Below, one piece after another: positions 10,829-21,270 of a stretch of DNA of 64,000 bases (positions within the stretch are counted from its first letter, which is position 1; each line of letters opens with the position of its first letter). Origin of the DNA: Frateuria sp. Soil773 (GTDB taxonomy: Bacteria > Pseudomonadota > Gammaproteobacteria > Xanthomonadales > Rhodanobacteraceae); assembly GCF_001428405.1 (NCBI RefSeq), contig NZ_LMSL01000006.1, forward strand, positions 46,310 to 110,309. The letters run 5' to 3'. The notes under the pieces were generated by a model, which had not been told where the DNA came from, did no database searches, and saw only the letters and a program-made list of their open reading frames with translations. Both the position numbers and the translations under genes were made by a program.

Positions 10829-10874
10829 GCTGTGCTATTCTCGCGACGCAATCGATTTACAGCAGGGTTACAGC

Positions 10875-12170
<1,296 letters not shown>

Positions 12171-12195
12171 CGGCGCGGCGCCCGCGGGCGAATGA

Positions 12196-12224
12196 ACGGC
12201 TCCGGTTTCCGCCGGAGCCGTTTT
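12196..12224 (+). terminator. Terminator after clpX
   Basis: A ten-base-pair stem (ACGGCTCCGG with CCGGAGCCGT) around a six-base loop ends in TTTTGCTTT, 26 bases after the clpX stop. It separates clpX from lon. Confidence 0.85.
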
Positions 12225-12338
12225 GCTTTCAAGGGCCTGCGCGCACTTGCATGAAACGGCCTGCGCCTCCACTTGACGTGCAGATGCCTCCGGCGCAGTG
12301 TCGGGGGCGTAACTGAATACCCCCGAGGAACGATTTCG

Positions 12339-14846
12339 ATGGCAAAGAGCGCTTCATCTCCGGCTGCCACGGGCACCACGCTCGCTTCACTGCCGGTGCT
12401 GCCGCTGCGCGACGTGGTCGTCTACCCACACATGGTCATCCCGCTGTTCGTCGGCCGCGACAAATCCATGCGCGCCCTCGAGCGCGCGATGGAAGGCGAG
12501 CGGCAGATCCTGCTGGTGGCGCAGAAGAGCCCGGACATCGACGATCCGGAAGTCGGCGACCTGCACAAGGTGGGCACCCTGGCCGGCGTGCTGCAACTGC
12601 TCAAGCTCCCCGACGGCACCGTCAAGGTGCTGGTCGAGGGACAGGCGCGCGTGTCGATCGAGGACTACCACGAGGACGACGGCATGCTGGCGGCGAGTTC
12701 GCGCGTCATCGAGCCGGTCTACAACGCGAAGGAGCGCGAGCTGGACGTGGTGTCGCGCACCCTGGTCTCGCTGTTCGAGCAACTGGTCAAGCAGAGCCGC
12801 AAGCTGCCGCCGGAAGTGCTGGCGACCTTGTCCGGCATCGACGATCCCTCGCGGCTGGCCGATTCCATCGCCGCGCACCTCTCGGTGCGCATGGCCGACA
12901 AGCAGAAGGTGCTGGAGACGGCCGACGTCGGCCAGCGGCTGGAACTGCTGATCGGCCTGGTGGACGGCGAAATGGACCTGCAGCAGGTCGAGAAGCGCAT
13001 CCGCGGCCGCGTGAAGTCGCAGATGGAGAAGAGCCAGCGCGAGTACTACCTCAACGAACAGATGAAGGCCATCCAGAAGGAGCTCGGCGAGAGCGAGGAT
13101 GGCCCCAACGAGATCGAGGAACTGCAGCGCAAGATCGACGCGGCCGGCATGCCCAAGCCGGTGCTGGCCAAGGCGCGCCAGGAGTTCGGCAAGCTCAAGC
13201 AGATGTCGCCGATGTCGGCCGAGGCCACCGTGGTGCGCAACTACCTCGACTGGCTGATCGGCGTACCGTGGAAGAAGCGCAGCAAGGTGCGCAAGGACCT
13301 GCAGCTCGCGCAGGAGGTGCTCGACGCGGACCACTTCGGCCTGGAGAAGGTGAAGGACCGCATCCTCGAGTACCTCGCCGTGCAGCAGCGCGTGAACACC
13401 ATGAAGGGCCCGATCCTGTGCCTGGTGGGTCCGCCGGGCGTGGGCAAGACCTCGCTGGGGCAGTCGATCGCCAAGGCGACCAACCGCAAGTTCGTCCGCA
13501 TGAGCCTCGGCGGCGTGCGCGACGAGGCGGAGATCCGCGGCCATCGGCGCACCTACATCGGCTCGATGCCCGGGCGCATCGTGCAGAACCTCAACAAGGT
13601 CGGCACGAAGAACCCGTTGTTCGTGCTGGACGAGATCGACAAGATGTCGATGGATTTCCGCGGCGATCCCTCGTCGGCGCTGCTGGAAGTGCTCGATCCG
13701 GAACAGAACCACGCGTTCAACGACCACTACCTCGAAGTGGACCTGGACCTGTCCGAGGTGATGTGGATCGCGACGGCCAACTCGCTGAACATCCCCGGCC
13801 CGCTCCTGGACCGCATGGAGGTGATCCGCATCCCCGGCTACACCGAGGACGAGAAGCTGGCGATCGCGCAGAGATACCTGTTGCCCAAGCAGCTCAAGGC
13901 GAACGGCCTGACCGCGGACGAGCTGAGCGTCGACGGCGAGGCGGTGCGCGACATCGTGCGCTACTACACGCGCGAGTCGGGCGTGCGCAACCTGGAGCGC
14001 GAGATCTCCAAGATCTGCCGCAAGGTGGTGAAGGAACTGGCGCTGGGCGCGATCGGCAAGGTCAAGGCGAAGGCTCCGTCCACGGCCGTAAAGACGGCCA
14101 AGCCGAAGGCCAGGAAGGCGCCGGCGGCGGTACGCGTGGACTCGGCGAACATCGAGCATTACCTGGGCGTGCGCCGCTTCGATTTCGGCCGCAAGGAACT
14201 GCAGAACGAGGTGGGCCTGGTCACCGGCCTGGCCTGGACCTCCGTCGGCGGCGACCTGCTCAGCATCGAGTCGTCGATCGTTCCGGGCAAGGGCCGGCTG
14301 GTGCATACCGGCCAGCTCGGCGACGTGATGAAGGAATCGATCCAGGCAGCGATGTCGGTGGTGCGCGCCCGTGCCGACCGGCTCGGCATCGATCCGGAGT
14401 TCCACCAGAAATTCGACGTGCACGTCCACGTGCCCGAGGGCGCCACGCCCAAGGACGGCCCCAGCGCGGGCATCGCGATGTGCACCGCGCTGGTGTCGGC
14501 GCTCACCAAGATTCCGGTGCGCTCCGAAGTGGCGATGACCGGCGAGATCACCCTGCGCGGCCGCGTGCTGCCGATCGGCGGGCTCAAGGAGAAACTGCTG
14601 GCGGCCCACCGCGGCGGCATCACCACGGTGATCATCCCGGAGGAGAACAAGAAGGATCTGGCGGACATTCCGGCCAACATCACCGGCTCGCTGGAGATCC
14701 ATCCGGTGCGCTGGATCGACGAAGTGCTCGACATCGCCCTGGAGCGCCCGCTGCAGCCGCTCCAGGCGGGGACCGACGGCGGCGAGGTCGGCCAGGTCGA
14801 GCCGGCCGTGGAGGAGGCCTCCGAGGCACGCACGCGCGCCCACTGA
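12339..14846 (+). CDS. lon: ATP-dependent Lon protease
   Basis: An 835-residue soluble AAA+ serine protease that degrades misfolded and regulatory proteins. The N-terminal substrate domain begins at [13 protein letters not shown], Walker A GPPGVGKT is at about 364-371, and the Ser-Lys dyad is S709 (KDGPSAGIA) and K752 (GGLKEKLLA). The protein is about 50 residues longer than E. coli Lon (784). Part of the extra length is a Lys/Ala/Pro-rich segment near 571-600, between the ATPase and protease domains. The start was chosen for the GAGGA ribosome-binding site at 12325-12329; upstream codons overlap the gap after clpX. Confidence 0.98.
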   Translation: MAKSASSPAATGTTLASLPVLPLRDVVVYPHMVIPLFVGRDKSMRALERAMEGERQILLVAQKSPDIDDPEVGDLHKVGTLAGVLQLLKLPDGTVKVLVEGQARVSIEDYHEDDGMLAASSRVIEPVYNAKERELDVVSRTLVSLFEQLVKQSRKLPPEVLATLSGIDDPSRLADSIAAHLSVRMADKQKVLETADVGQRLELLIGLVDGEMDLQQVEKRIRGRVKSQMEKSQREYYLNEQMKAIQKELGESEDGPNEIEELQRKIDAAGMPKPVLAKARQEFGKLKQMSPMSAEATVVRNYLDWLIGVPWKKRSKVRKDLQLAQEVLDADHFGLEKVKDRILEYLAVQQRVNTMKGPILCLVGPPGVGKTSLGQSIAKATNRKFVRMSLGGVRDEAEIRGHRRTYIGSMPGRIVQNLNKVGTKNPLFVLDEIDKMSMDFRGDPSSALLEVLDPEQNHAFNDHYLEVDLDLSEVMWIATANSLNIPGPLLDRMEVIRIPGYTEDEKLAIAQRYLLPKQLKANGLTADELSVDGEAVRDIVRYYTRESGVRNLEREISKICRKVVKELALGAIGKVKAKAPSTAVKTAKPKARKAPAAVRVDSANIEHYLGVRRFDFGRKELQNEVGLVTGLAWTSVGGDLLSIESSIVPGKGRLVHTGQLGDVMKESIQAAMSVVRARADRLGIDPEFHQKFDVHVHVPEGATPKDGPSAGIAMCTALVSALTKIPVRSEVAMTGEITLRGRVLPIGGLKEKLLAAHRGGITTVIIPEENKKDLADIPANITGSLEIHPVRWIDEVLDIALERPLQPLQAGTDGGEVGQVEPAVEEASEARTRAH

Positions 14847-14857
14847 GGACGCCAGCC

Positions 14858-14895
14858 GAAAGCCTGCCCGACATGTGTCGGGCAGGCTTTCTTTC
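14858..14895 (+). terminator. Terminator after lon
   Basis: A long perfect stem (GAAAGCCTGCCCGAC with its complement, loop ATGT) ends in CTTTC, 12 bases after the lon stop. Confidence 0.88.
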
Positions 14896-14992
14896 GCGAT
14901 CGCACCTGAACGTCCGCGCATATCTCCGGCGAGGTGACTTTGCAAGCGATTTTTAACCCGCCGGATCGCTGAAAGCCTTGGTACTGCTTGTA

Positions 14993-15022
14993 TTGCGGAG
15001 CCCGGTGAGGCGCTGGTATAAA
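14993..15022 (+). promoter_or_regulatory. Candidate hupB promoter
   Basis: TTGCGG (14993-14998) and TATAAA (15017-15022) are separated by 18 bases. This places the start near 15029 and leaves a leader of about 140 bases before the HU start codon. Confidence 0.45.
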
Positions 15023-15171
15023 GGCGCTACCGCAATCTCGGCGCGATGATGTTTTGCGCAGCGATGCGGGTTGCGAGGCGGCCCCGTCCAAGGAGCCAAC
15101 ATTCAGTGGCGGCGTCGTTTCGTCCCGGACTGACCACGCGTGCTGCAAGAACCGTTTAAGGGAGTGTCTCA

Positions 15172-15444
15172 ATGAATAAAACCGATCTGATCAATGCCAT
15201 CGCCGAGAAGGCCGAACTCACCAAGGCCGACGCCGGTCGTGCTCTCGAAGCGTTCTTCGAGACCGTGCAGAAGGCCCTGAAGAAGGGTGACGATGTGTCG
15301 GTGGTCGGCTTTGGTACGTTCACCGTGCGCAAGCGCGCTGCACGCACCGGCCGCAATCCGCGCACCAACGAAACGATCAAGATCAAGGCCTCGAAGGTCC
15401 CCGCCTTCAAGGCTGGCAAGACGCTCAAGGATGCCCTAAACTAA
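15172..15444 (+). CDS. hupB: DNA-binding protein HU
   Basis: A 90-residue nucleoid protein that bends and compacts DNA as a dimer. It shows the complete HU pattern: [21 protein letters not shown], the central [12 protein letters not shown], then the DNA-binding arm [14 protein letters not shown] (about 60-73) and [16 protein letters not shown]. The AAGGGAG ribosome-binding site fixes the start. It lies between lon and ppiD as in other gammaproteobacteria and is followed after 20 bases by two tRNAs that probably share its transcript. Confidence 0.98.
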   Translation: MNKTDLINAIAEKAELTKADAGRALEAFFETVQKALKKGDDVSVVGFGTFTVRKRAARTGRNPRTNETIKIKASKVPAFKAGKTLKDALN

Positions 15445-15464
15445 GCGGCTATCCGCTTGGTTTC

Positions 15465-15539
15465 GGGTGCTTAGCTCAGCGGTAGAGCGTCGCCCTTACA
15501 AGGCGAGGGTCGTAGGTTCGATCCCTACAGCACCCACCA
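15465..15539 (+). tRNA. tRNA-Val (TAC)
   Basis: A 75-base cloverleaf with CCA. The acceptor GGGTGCT pairs with AGCACCC, and the loop CTTACAA gives TAC. It begins 21 bases after the hupB stop. Confidence 0.97.
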
Positions 15540-15548
15540 GAAAAACGC

Positions 15549-15625
15549 GGAGTGGTAGTTCAGTCGGTTAGAATGCTGGCCTGTCACGCCGGAGGTCGCG
15601 GGTTCGAGTCCCGTCCACTCCGCCA
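15549..15625 (+). tRNA. tRNA-Asp (GTC), copy 1
   Basis: A 77-base cloverleaf with CCA. The acceptor GGAGTGG pairs with CCACTCC, and the loop CTGTCAC gives GTC. A second copy at 27152-27228 differs by a compensating acceptor pair (C-G instead of T-A) and one D-loop base. Confidence 0.97.
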
Positions 15626-15633
15626 TTAGTCAG

Positions 15634-15662
15634 CAAGGGCGCCCGCGTGGCGCCCTTGTCAT
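15634..15662 (+). terminator. Stem-loop after tRNA-Asp
   Basis: A ten-base-pair stem CAAGGGCGCC/GGCGCCCTTG with loop CGCGT, followed by TCATTTAT. The T-run is weak, so it may be an imperfect terminator or a processing site between the tRNAs and ppiD. Confidence 0.6.
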
Positions 15663-15711
15663 TTATGCTTTGCACTTCTGGTGCGTCACCGACGATTGCG
15701 GGAAGGGTTTC

Positions 15712-17616
15712 ATGCTGCAGAATCTGAGGAACAAGATCCATGGCTGGCCGGCGATCATCGTGCTGGGCGTGGCCGTGTTCGCCATGTCGTTTTTCGGCAT
15801 CGAAGGCTACTTCACGTCGCAGACCGAAACCTTCGTCGCGAAAGTCGGCAAGCACGAGATCAGCCAGCAGCAGTTCCAGGACCGGCTGAACCAGTTGCGC
15901 CAGCAGGCCAGCCAGCAACTGGGCGACCAGTTCGACGCGAGCGTGTACGAGCAGCCGCAGATGAAGCGGCGCGTGCTGGACGCGATGATCGACCAGCAAC
16001 TGCTGCAGCAGGCCAACGAGGATCTCGGCCTGAAGGTGTCCGACCAGGCGGTGCGCGACACCATCGCGTCGATTCCCGGGTTCCAGGTGAACGGCCAGTT
16101 CGATCCGGGAACCTATCGCGCCGCGCTCGCGGGCGCGGGGCGCACGCCGGCCGCGTTCGAGAACGACGTGCGTTCCTCACTGTCCACCCAGTTGCTGCCC
16201 GACGCGATCGACGCAAGCACGATCGTGACCGATGCGGAGATCGACCGCTTCCTCAACCTGCGCCTGCAGCGCCGCGACCTGCGCTATTTCACCCTCGCGC
16301 AGCCGAAGCTGACCGACAGCCAGGTGGCCGACACCGAGATCGAGTCGTACTACAAGGCGCACCAGGCCGACTACATGAACCCCGAGCAGGTCTCGGTGAA
16401 GTACCTCGAAGTGAACGGGGCCGACCTCAAGCTGGACGGCAAGCCGGACGAGGCGGAGCTGAAGAAGCGCTACGAGGACGAGAAGCAGCGTTTCGTGCAA
16501 CCGGAGCAGCGGCTGGTCTCGCACATCCTGGTCAACGTGCCGAAGAACGCCAGCCCGGACCAGCAGAAGGCCGCGCTGGCCAAGGCCGAGAAGATCGCGG
16601 GCGAAGCCAATCCGGAGAACTTCGCCAAGTTGGCCCAGCAGGATTCGGACGACCTGGGCTCCAAGCGCCAAGGCGGCGATCTGGGCTGGCTGGAGAAGGG
16701 CGTCACCAACGCGGCCTTCGACGATGCGCTGTTCGCCATGCAGAAGGGGCAGGTGTCCAAGCCGGTGCTTTCCGACGAGGGCTACCACGTGCTCTGGCTG
16801 CGCGACGTGCGCAGCGGCCAGGCCAAGCCGTTCGACGAGGTGCGCGGGCAGCTCGAGCAGGAAGTGCTGGCGAGCGAGCGCGACCGCAAGTACAACGAAG
16901 TGGCCGGCAAGCTGTCCGACAAGACCTACCAGAACCCGGCTTCGCTGGAGCCGGCCGCGCAGGAGCTGGGCCTGCCGATCAAGGAAACCGGCCTGTTCGC
17001 GCGCAAGGGCGGCAGCGGCATCGCCGCGAACGAGAAGCTGCTCGCGGCGGCGTTCTCCGACGACGTGCTGGTGCAGGGCAACAACTCCGGCCTGATCGAG
17101 CTGGGGCCGGACCATGCCGTGGTCATCCATGTCGACAAGCACCTGCCGGCCGCGGCACGCCCGCTCGCCGAGGTGCGCGACCTGGTGCGCCAGAAGATCC
17201 TGGACGACCGGATGGCGGCGGCCGCGAAGAAGCAGGCCGACGCACTGCTGCAGCGCCTGCGCAAGGGCGAGGACATGGCGGCGGTCGCCGCCTCGGCCGG
17301 CAGCAGCGTACAGACGGCACGCGAAGCCGTGCGCGTCGAAGCCTCGGTGCCCGAGCAGGTGCGCGATGCCGCCTTCCTGATGCCGCATCCGCAGGACGGC
17401 AAGCCGCAGTTCGGCGACGTCGCGCTGCCGAACGCTTCCTACGCGCTGCTGGCGGTGGACAAGGTGCAGGACGCCGACCTTTCCAAGGTCACGCCGGAAC
17501 AGCGCAGCGCGCTGCGCCAGAGCATGCTCAAGGCCTACGGCAACGTGGCTACCACCGGCTTCATCGACGAGATGAAGAAGCACGTCGAGATCAAGGTGGC
17601 TGCGGACCGGATGTAG
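15712..17616 (+). CDS. ppiD: Periplasmic folding chaperone PpiD
   Basis: A 634-residue inner-membrane-anchored chaperone facing the periplasm near the Sec translocon. One transmembrane segment is at about 12-33 (WPAIIVLGVAVFAMSFFGI-like). The SurA-type N-terminal domain follows, with EISQQQFQDRLNQLRQQ and MKRRVLDAMIDQQLL. A parvulin domain lies at about 260-365 (RLVSHILVNVPKNA, GGDLGWLEKG), then a long C-terminal region. The start MLQNLRNKIHGW at 15712 follows GGAAGGG; the longer in-frame start at 15670 lacks such a site. The position after hupB matches E. coli. Confidence 0.95.
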   Translation: MLQNLRNKIHGWPAIIVLGVAVFAMSFFGIEGYFTSQTETFVAKVGKHEISQQQFQDRLNQLRQQASQQLGDQFDASVYEQPQMKRRVLDAMIDQQLLQQANEDLGLKVSDQAVRDTIASIPGFQVNGQFDPGTYRAALAGAGRTPAAFENDVRSSLSTQLLPDAIDASTIVTDAEIDRFLNLRLQRRDLRYFTLAQPKLTDSQVADTEIESYYKAHQADYMNPEQVSVKYLEVNGADLKLDGKPDEAELKKRYEDEKQRFVQPEQRLVSHILVNVPKNASPDQQKAALAKAEKIAGEANPENFAKLAQQDSDDLGSKRQGGDLGWLEKGVTNAAFDDALFAMQKGQVSKPVLSDEGYHVLWLRDVRSGQAKPFDEVRGQLEQEVLASERDRKYNEVAGKLSDKTYQNPASLEPAAQELGLPIKETGLFARKGGSGIAANEKLLAAAFSDDVLVQGNNSGLIELGPDHAVVIHVDKHLPAAARPLAEVRDLVRQKILDDRMAAAAKKQADALLQRLRKGEDMAAVAASAGSSVQTAREAVRVEASVPEQVRDAAFLMPHPQDGKPQFGDVALPNASYALLAVDKVQDADLSKVTPEQRSALRQSMLKAYGNVATTGFIDEMKKHVEIKVAADRM

Positions 17617-17639
17617 GGTTCCCGGCTTCGTCTCTCGAA

Positions 17640-17667
17640 AAGGGCGGCCTGTGGCCGCCCTTTTTTT
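17640..17667 (+). terminator. Terminator after ppiD
   Basis: The stem AAGGGCGGCC/GGCCGCCCTT with a three-base loop is followed by a run of T residues, 24 bases after the ppiD stop. Confidence 0.92.
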
Positions 17668-17873
17668 ATGCGGGCATGCCCATGCCTACTGTACGAATCC
17701 GGTGCGGGAGCGGTCGTGTTCCTCGAGGGCTGTCGCTGCGGGTATCGCCGGATGCGGCCGATGCCTTCTTTTCCCGAGTGCCCGGCATCTGCGCAAGCGG
17801 GGCCCCGCATCCATGGCTCGAGGCTCGCCAGGATCGCCGTAGCCCCGTGGTCCTGCGGCTCGCGGCCAGCTTC

Positions 17874-19133
17874 TTAGTGGGGAGCGTTGATCCTGAGCAC
17901 CTGGCCCGGCTTGATCTTGCCGTCGTGCAGGCGGTTCCACTGCTGCAGCCTGGCGACGCCGACGTCGTAGCGGCGGGCGATCTGCCACAGACTCTCGCCC
18001 GGTTTCACCGTATGCGTGCGTGGCTTGCGTGCCTTCGGCTTGCCGTTGGCGAGCGCGGGGATGTTCTCGACGCTGGCCTGGCCGGCCGCGATCTCGTCCG
18101 ACGCCAGGGGCGGCAGGCCAGGCGTGGCGGTCACGCTGGCGGTGCGGCTGTCCTTGTCGTCGGCGAACTGGCGCAGTTGCGCATTGCGGAACTGTTCGGC
18201 ATGGTCCAGCGGCAGCAGCAGCCGGGAGGTGTCGCGCGTATCGATGGTGTCGCCGCGGAAGGCCGCGTTGATGTCCCTGAGCGCGTCCTCCGACATGCCC
18301 GCATGCGCCGCCGCGCGCGCTATGGGCATCGAGTGCTCCAGGTCGACGTGGACCAGTTCCTGGCCGGCGGCGAGCTGCGGCAGGTTCACATGGAAGCGCG
18401 CCGGTTCGCGCACGACGCAGGCGATCGCCAGCAGCTTGGTCAGGTGCTCGCGGGTGACCCGGCGCACCGGAAGGTGCGGAATGACCGGCTCGTGCTGCGG
18501 CGCGCCGTGGCGCCGCACCAGCTTGCTCACGGAAAACTCGCCGGCGTTGTAGGCGTAGTCGGCCAGGCGCCAGTCCCGAAACTGGTCGTAGTAGCGGCGC
18601 AGCGTGGTCATCACCGCTTCGGTGGCGGTCGGCAGGTGCAGCCTGCCGTCGTAGCGGGCGTTGACCGGCAGTCCCATCGACCGGGCGGTAACCGGCATGA
18701 TCTGCCACATGCCGGCCGGCCGGTTCTTGCGTCCGGCGACGGGCTGGAACTGGCTCTCCACCCAGGGCAGCAGGGCGAATTCGCCGGCGACTCCGTGTTT
18801 GGCCGCGCTCTGCTCAACATAGACGATGCGCGGCAGCGCATCGCTCATCCGCGCTTCGAAGCTCCTGGGGCTCTGCGTGTAGCGACGGGCCCATGCCAGG
18901 ATGGCCGGGTCCGCCTCGCAGTCGCTCATGGCGAAGCTGCTGCGCAGGCGCGCCCAGACGTCGCCCTGGCTTGGCGTCGCCGCCGCGGCCACGGACGGCT
19001 GGATATCCGTCACGGCGGGAAGCGGGGCGGCGATCTTCGGCGGGCGGGCGGTGGGAGCAGGTGCCGTCGCGCAGGCGGCCAGCAGGGCCGACAGCATCAG
19101 CGGGAGCGGGCGGAGCAGGCGTGTCGTCGTCAT
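17874..19133 (-). CDS. mltD: Membrane-bound lytic murein transglycosylase D
   Basis: A 419-residue outer-membrane lipoprotein that cuts peptidoglycan glycan strands to anhydro-muropeptides. The lipobox ends at C21 (SALLAAC). The SLT domain has its catalytic glutamate in LLPWVESQFQPVA and continues with PAGMWQIMPVTARSMG and ADYAYNAGE. Only one LysM repeat is visible at the very C-terminus (HTVKPGESLWQIARRYDVG), while E. coli MltD has two. Its ATG overlaps the gloB stop (ATGA), so they form a coupled pair, as in E. coli. Confidence 0.96.
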   Translation of the reverse strand: MTTTRLLRPLPLMLSALLAACATAPAPTARPPKIAAPLPAVTDIQPSVAAAATPSQGDVWARLRSSFAMSDCEADPAILAWARRYTQSPRSFEARMSDALPRIVYVEQSAAKHGVAGEFALLPWVESQFQPVAGRKNRPAGMWQIMPVTARSMGLPVNARYDGRLHLPTATEAVMTTLRRYYDQFRDWRLADYAYNAGEFSVSKLVRRHGAPQHEPVIPHLPVRRVTREHLTKLLAIACVVREPARFHVNLPQLAAGQELVHVDLEHSMPIARAAAHAGMSEDALRDINAAFRGDTIDTRDTSRLLLPLDHAEQFRNAQLRQFADDKDSRTASVTATPGLPPLASDEIAAGQASVENIPALANGKPKARKPRTHTVKPGESLWQIARRYDVGVARLQQWNRLHDGKIKPGQVLRINAPH

Positions 19134-19951
19134 CCGCGGAAGTCGTCCTTGGCGGCGCGCAGGGCGGCGAAGCGGGCCACGCGGTCGGCGACATGGCGGC
19201 GATGCCCCCAGTCGGCCAGGGCGTCGCTGTCGATGCGCAGGAAGGGGTTGCATGCCAGTTCGCTGTGCAAGGGCACCGGCACGCTTGGCTGGCCTGCCGC
19301 ACGCAGCGCCGCCACCTGCTGCAGGCGTGCCGCGAGCGACGGGTTGTCGGGGTCGACGGTCTGCGCGAAACGCCCGTTCGCGGCGGTGTATTCGTGGCCG
19401 CAACAGACCTGGACGTCGCCGGGCAGGCCCGCAAGGCGGTCCAGCGACGCCAGCATTTGTGCCGGCGTGCCTTCGAACAGGCGGCCGCAGCCTAGGCTGA
19501 ACAAGGTATCGCCGCACAGCAGCAGGCCCTCGCCGGCGTAGGCCACGTGGCTGAGGGTATGGCCGGGTACGGCGATGGTTTCGAACCGCGCGCGCGGCGC
19601 CTCCAGCACGATCGCCTCGCCATCGGCGACCCGGCGCGTGGCGATGGCGATGCGCTCGTCGTGCGGCGCGTACACGGGCACGCGGTGGTTCGCCCGCAGG
19701 GCATCCGCGCCGGCGATGTGGTCGGGATGGTGATGGGTGAGCAGGATCGCCTTCAGCTCGAGGCGACGTTCGACGAGCGCCGCCTCGACCGGCACGGCGT
19801 CGCCGGGATCGACGGCGACGGCATGGCCGGCATCGTCGTGCAGCAGCCAGATGTAGTTGTCGGCCAGCGCCGGTAACGGTACGACGTGCAATGAAGGCTC
19901 CGCAGCGGTTTCGTATCGACAGGCGCAGGCATCCGGCATGCGCGAAACCAC
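19130..19951 (-). CDS. gloB: Hydroxyacylglutathione hydrolase (glyoxalase II)
   Basis: A metallo-beta-lactamase-fold enzyme that hydrolyses S-lactoylglutathione in methylglyoxal detoxification. The binuclear metal site is THHHPDHIAG. Further ligands lie in VPGHTLSHVAY, LLLCGDTLFSLGCGRLFEG and VCCGHEYTAAN. The 273-residue reading is slightly long; M5 at 19939 is another possible start, and homologues suggest translation may begin even closer to the LPALADNYIWLL core. It is divergent from the yafS-like gene, preserving the E. coli mltD-gloB / yafS-rnhA-dnaQ layout. Confidence 0.95.
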   Translation of the reverse strand: MVSRMPDACACRYETAAEPSLHVVPLPALADNYIWLLHDDAGHAVAVDPGDAVPVEAALVERRLELKAILLTHHHPDHIAGADALRANHRVPVYAPHDERIAIATRRVADGEAIVLEAPRARFETIAVPGHTLSHVAYAGEGLLLCGDTLFSLGCGRLFEGTPAQMLASLDRLAGLPGDVQVCCGHEYTAANGRFAQTVDPDNPSLAARLQQVAALRAAGQPSVPVPLHSELACNPFLRIDSDALADWGHRRHVADRVARFAALRAAKDDFRG

Positions 19952-20106
19952 CGACTATAGGTGGGGCGTTCCCCTGGCTCGTTAGCGGCTCGTTAATGCA
20001 GCGACCTGCGTTCAGCCGCGTGCGGCAGTTCATGCCGCCGGTGCGACCCATGCCCGCCAGCCGTTACACTTCGACTTTGCACCGACGCGAGCGAGTCGAT
20101 CGACGC

Positions 20107-20796
20107 ATGGCACAGCGCGACCACGACATCTACGCCAGCTTGCCGGTCCGCGGCCTGCTGGCCGAGGAGACGGCCGCGCTCGCGCCGGATCTGCAGCGCT
20201 GCACCGGCAGCCACGCCTTGCAGGTTTCCGCGGCCCGGCACGACTACCCGCCGGCATTGCCGATGCTGGGTGGCTGGGTGAGGCTGCGGCTGACCCGCGC
20301 CGGCTACGAGGGCGACCTGCGCGGCGACGCCGGCGAGCCGCTGCCGTTCGCGGACGATACGTTCGGCCTCGTCCTGCTGCGGCACGCCGTCGAGACGGCG
20401 CCGTCGGCCAGAGTGCTGCTGCACGAGGCGGCGAGGGTGCTGGCGCCCGGTGGCCTTCTCGCGCTGACCGGCGTGCACCCGTTCAGCGCCTGGACGCCGT
20501 GGTGGCTGTGGCGCACCCGCCGTAGCGGCCTGTCGTTGAGCGCGCCGATGGGGCTGGTGCGCTGGCTGCACGATGCCGATCTGACGGTCGAGCGTGTGCG
20601 GCGCGTCGGCAGCGCCCTGCCGGCCGGCTCGGGCGATGGCGGCCGTTCCCATGCCGGCCCGCTCGGCGGCGGCTACCTGCTGATCGCCCGCAAGCACCGC
20701 CGTGCGCAACTGCCGGTGCGGCTGCGACCCAAGGCGATAAGCCATCCCGTCGGCGCCGGCCTGGCGCCCGGTGCGCGCCGCAGTTCGGCCGCCTGA
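20107..20796 (+). CDS. YafS-like class I methyltransferase domain protein
   Basis: A 229-residue protein whose place between gloB and rnhA, and whose sequence, match E. coli YafS. Shared features are the motif-II/IV region LPFADDTFGLVLLRHAVE, the VLAPGGLLALTGVHPFSAW strand-helix block and a basic C-terminal tail after LLIARKHRR. The glycine-rich SAM motif I, expected near residue 40 as D/E-x-G-x-G, is not visible; ALQVSAARHDYPPAL stands there. Whether it binds SAM is therefore open, and the substrate is unknown. Confidence 0.8.
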   Translation: MAQRDHDIYASLPVRGLLAEETAALAPDLQRCTGSHALQVSAARHDYPPALPMLGGWVRLRLTRAGYEGDLRGDAGEPLPFADDTFGLVLLRHAVETAPSARVLLHEAARVLAPGGLLALTGVHPFSAWTPWWLWRTRRSGLSLSAPMGLVRWLHDADLTVERVRRVGSALPAGSGDGGRSHAGPLGGGYLLIARKHRRAQLPVRLRPKAISHPVGAGLAPGARRSSAA

Positions 20797-20826
20797 GATT
20801 CCCGACGAATACCTTTGCGAGTGAGC

Positions 20827-21270
20827 ATGACCGAAGTTGAAGCGTTTACCGACGGCGCCTGCCTTGGCAACCCGGGGCCGGGCGGCTGGGCCGCCCTGCT
20901 GCGTGCCAGGGGCACCGAACGGATGCTGGCCGGCGGCGAGCCGGCCAGCACCAACAACCGGATGGAGCTGATGGCGGCGATCGGCGCGCTGGAGGCGCTG
21001 ACGCGCCCCTGCAAGGTGCTGCTGACCACCGATTCCCGCTATGTGATGCAGGGCATCGAGGAATGGGTGCCGAAGTGGCGCGCCAATGGCTGGCGCACCG
21101 CCGACAAGAAGCCGGTGAAGAACCAGGACCTGTGGCAGCGGCTCGCCGCCGCGGCCGGACGGCACCAGGTGCGCTGGCAGTGGGTGCGCGGCCACAATGG
21201 GCACGCCGAGAACGAGCGCGTCGACCAGGCGGCCCGCGAGCAGGCCGAGCAATTCAGGGGCAGCGTATGA
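20827..21270 (+). CDS. rnhA: Ribonuclease HI
   Basis: A 147-residue enzyme that cuts RNA in RNA-DNA hybrids, removing primers and R-loops. The four acidic residues are in place: D in [12 protein letters not shown] in NNRMELMA, D in [10 protein letters not shown] and D in [11 protein letters not shown]. The start [10 protein letters not shown] at 20827 follows the GTGAGC context; a start at 20815 would add four residues. It overlaps dnaQ by ATGA at 21267-21270. In E. coli the same two genes are neighbours but divergent; here they are co-oriented. Confidence 0.97.
   Translation: MTEVEAFTDGACLGNPGPGGWAALLRARGTERMLAGGEPASTNNRMELMAAIGALEALTRPCKVLLTTDSRYVMQGIEEWVPKWRANGWRTADKKPVKNQDLWQRLAAAAGRHQVRWQWVRGHNGHAENERVDQAAREQAEQFRGSV

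Noticed and set aside
12240-12300. Sigma-32 heat-shock promoter before lon
   Set aside because: CTTGCAT followed by CCTCCACT matches only part of the consensus; not strong enough to annotate.
15547-15625. tRNA-Asp beginning at 15547
   Set aside because: GCGGAGT pairing would shift the acceptor by two bases and spoil the CCA end; starting at 15549 gives a perfect cloverleaf with discriminator G.
15681-19541. A 1286-residue open frame across ppiD and mltD
   Set aside because: It is out of frame with ppiD and antisense to mltD, low in complexity and rich in Arg/Ala/Gly. High GC content leaves such frames open by chance.
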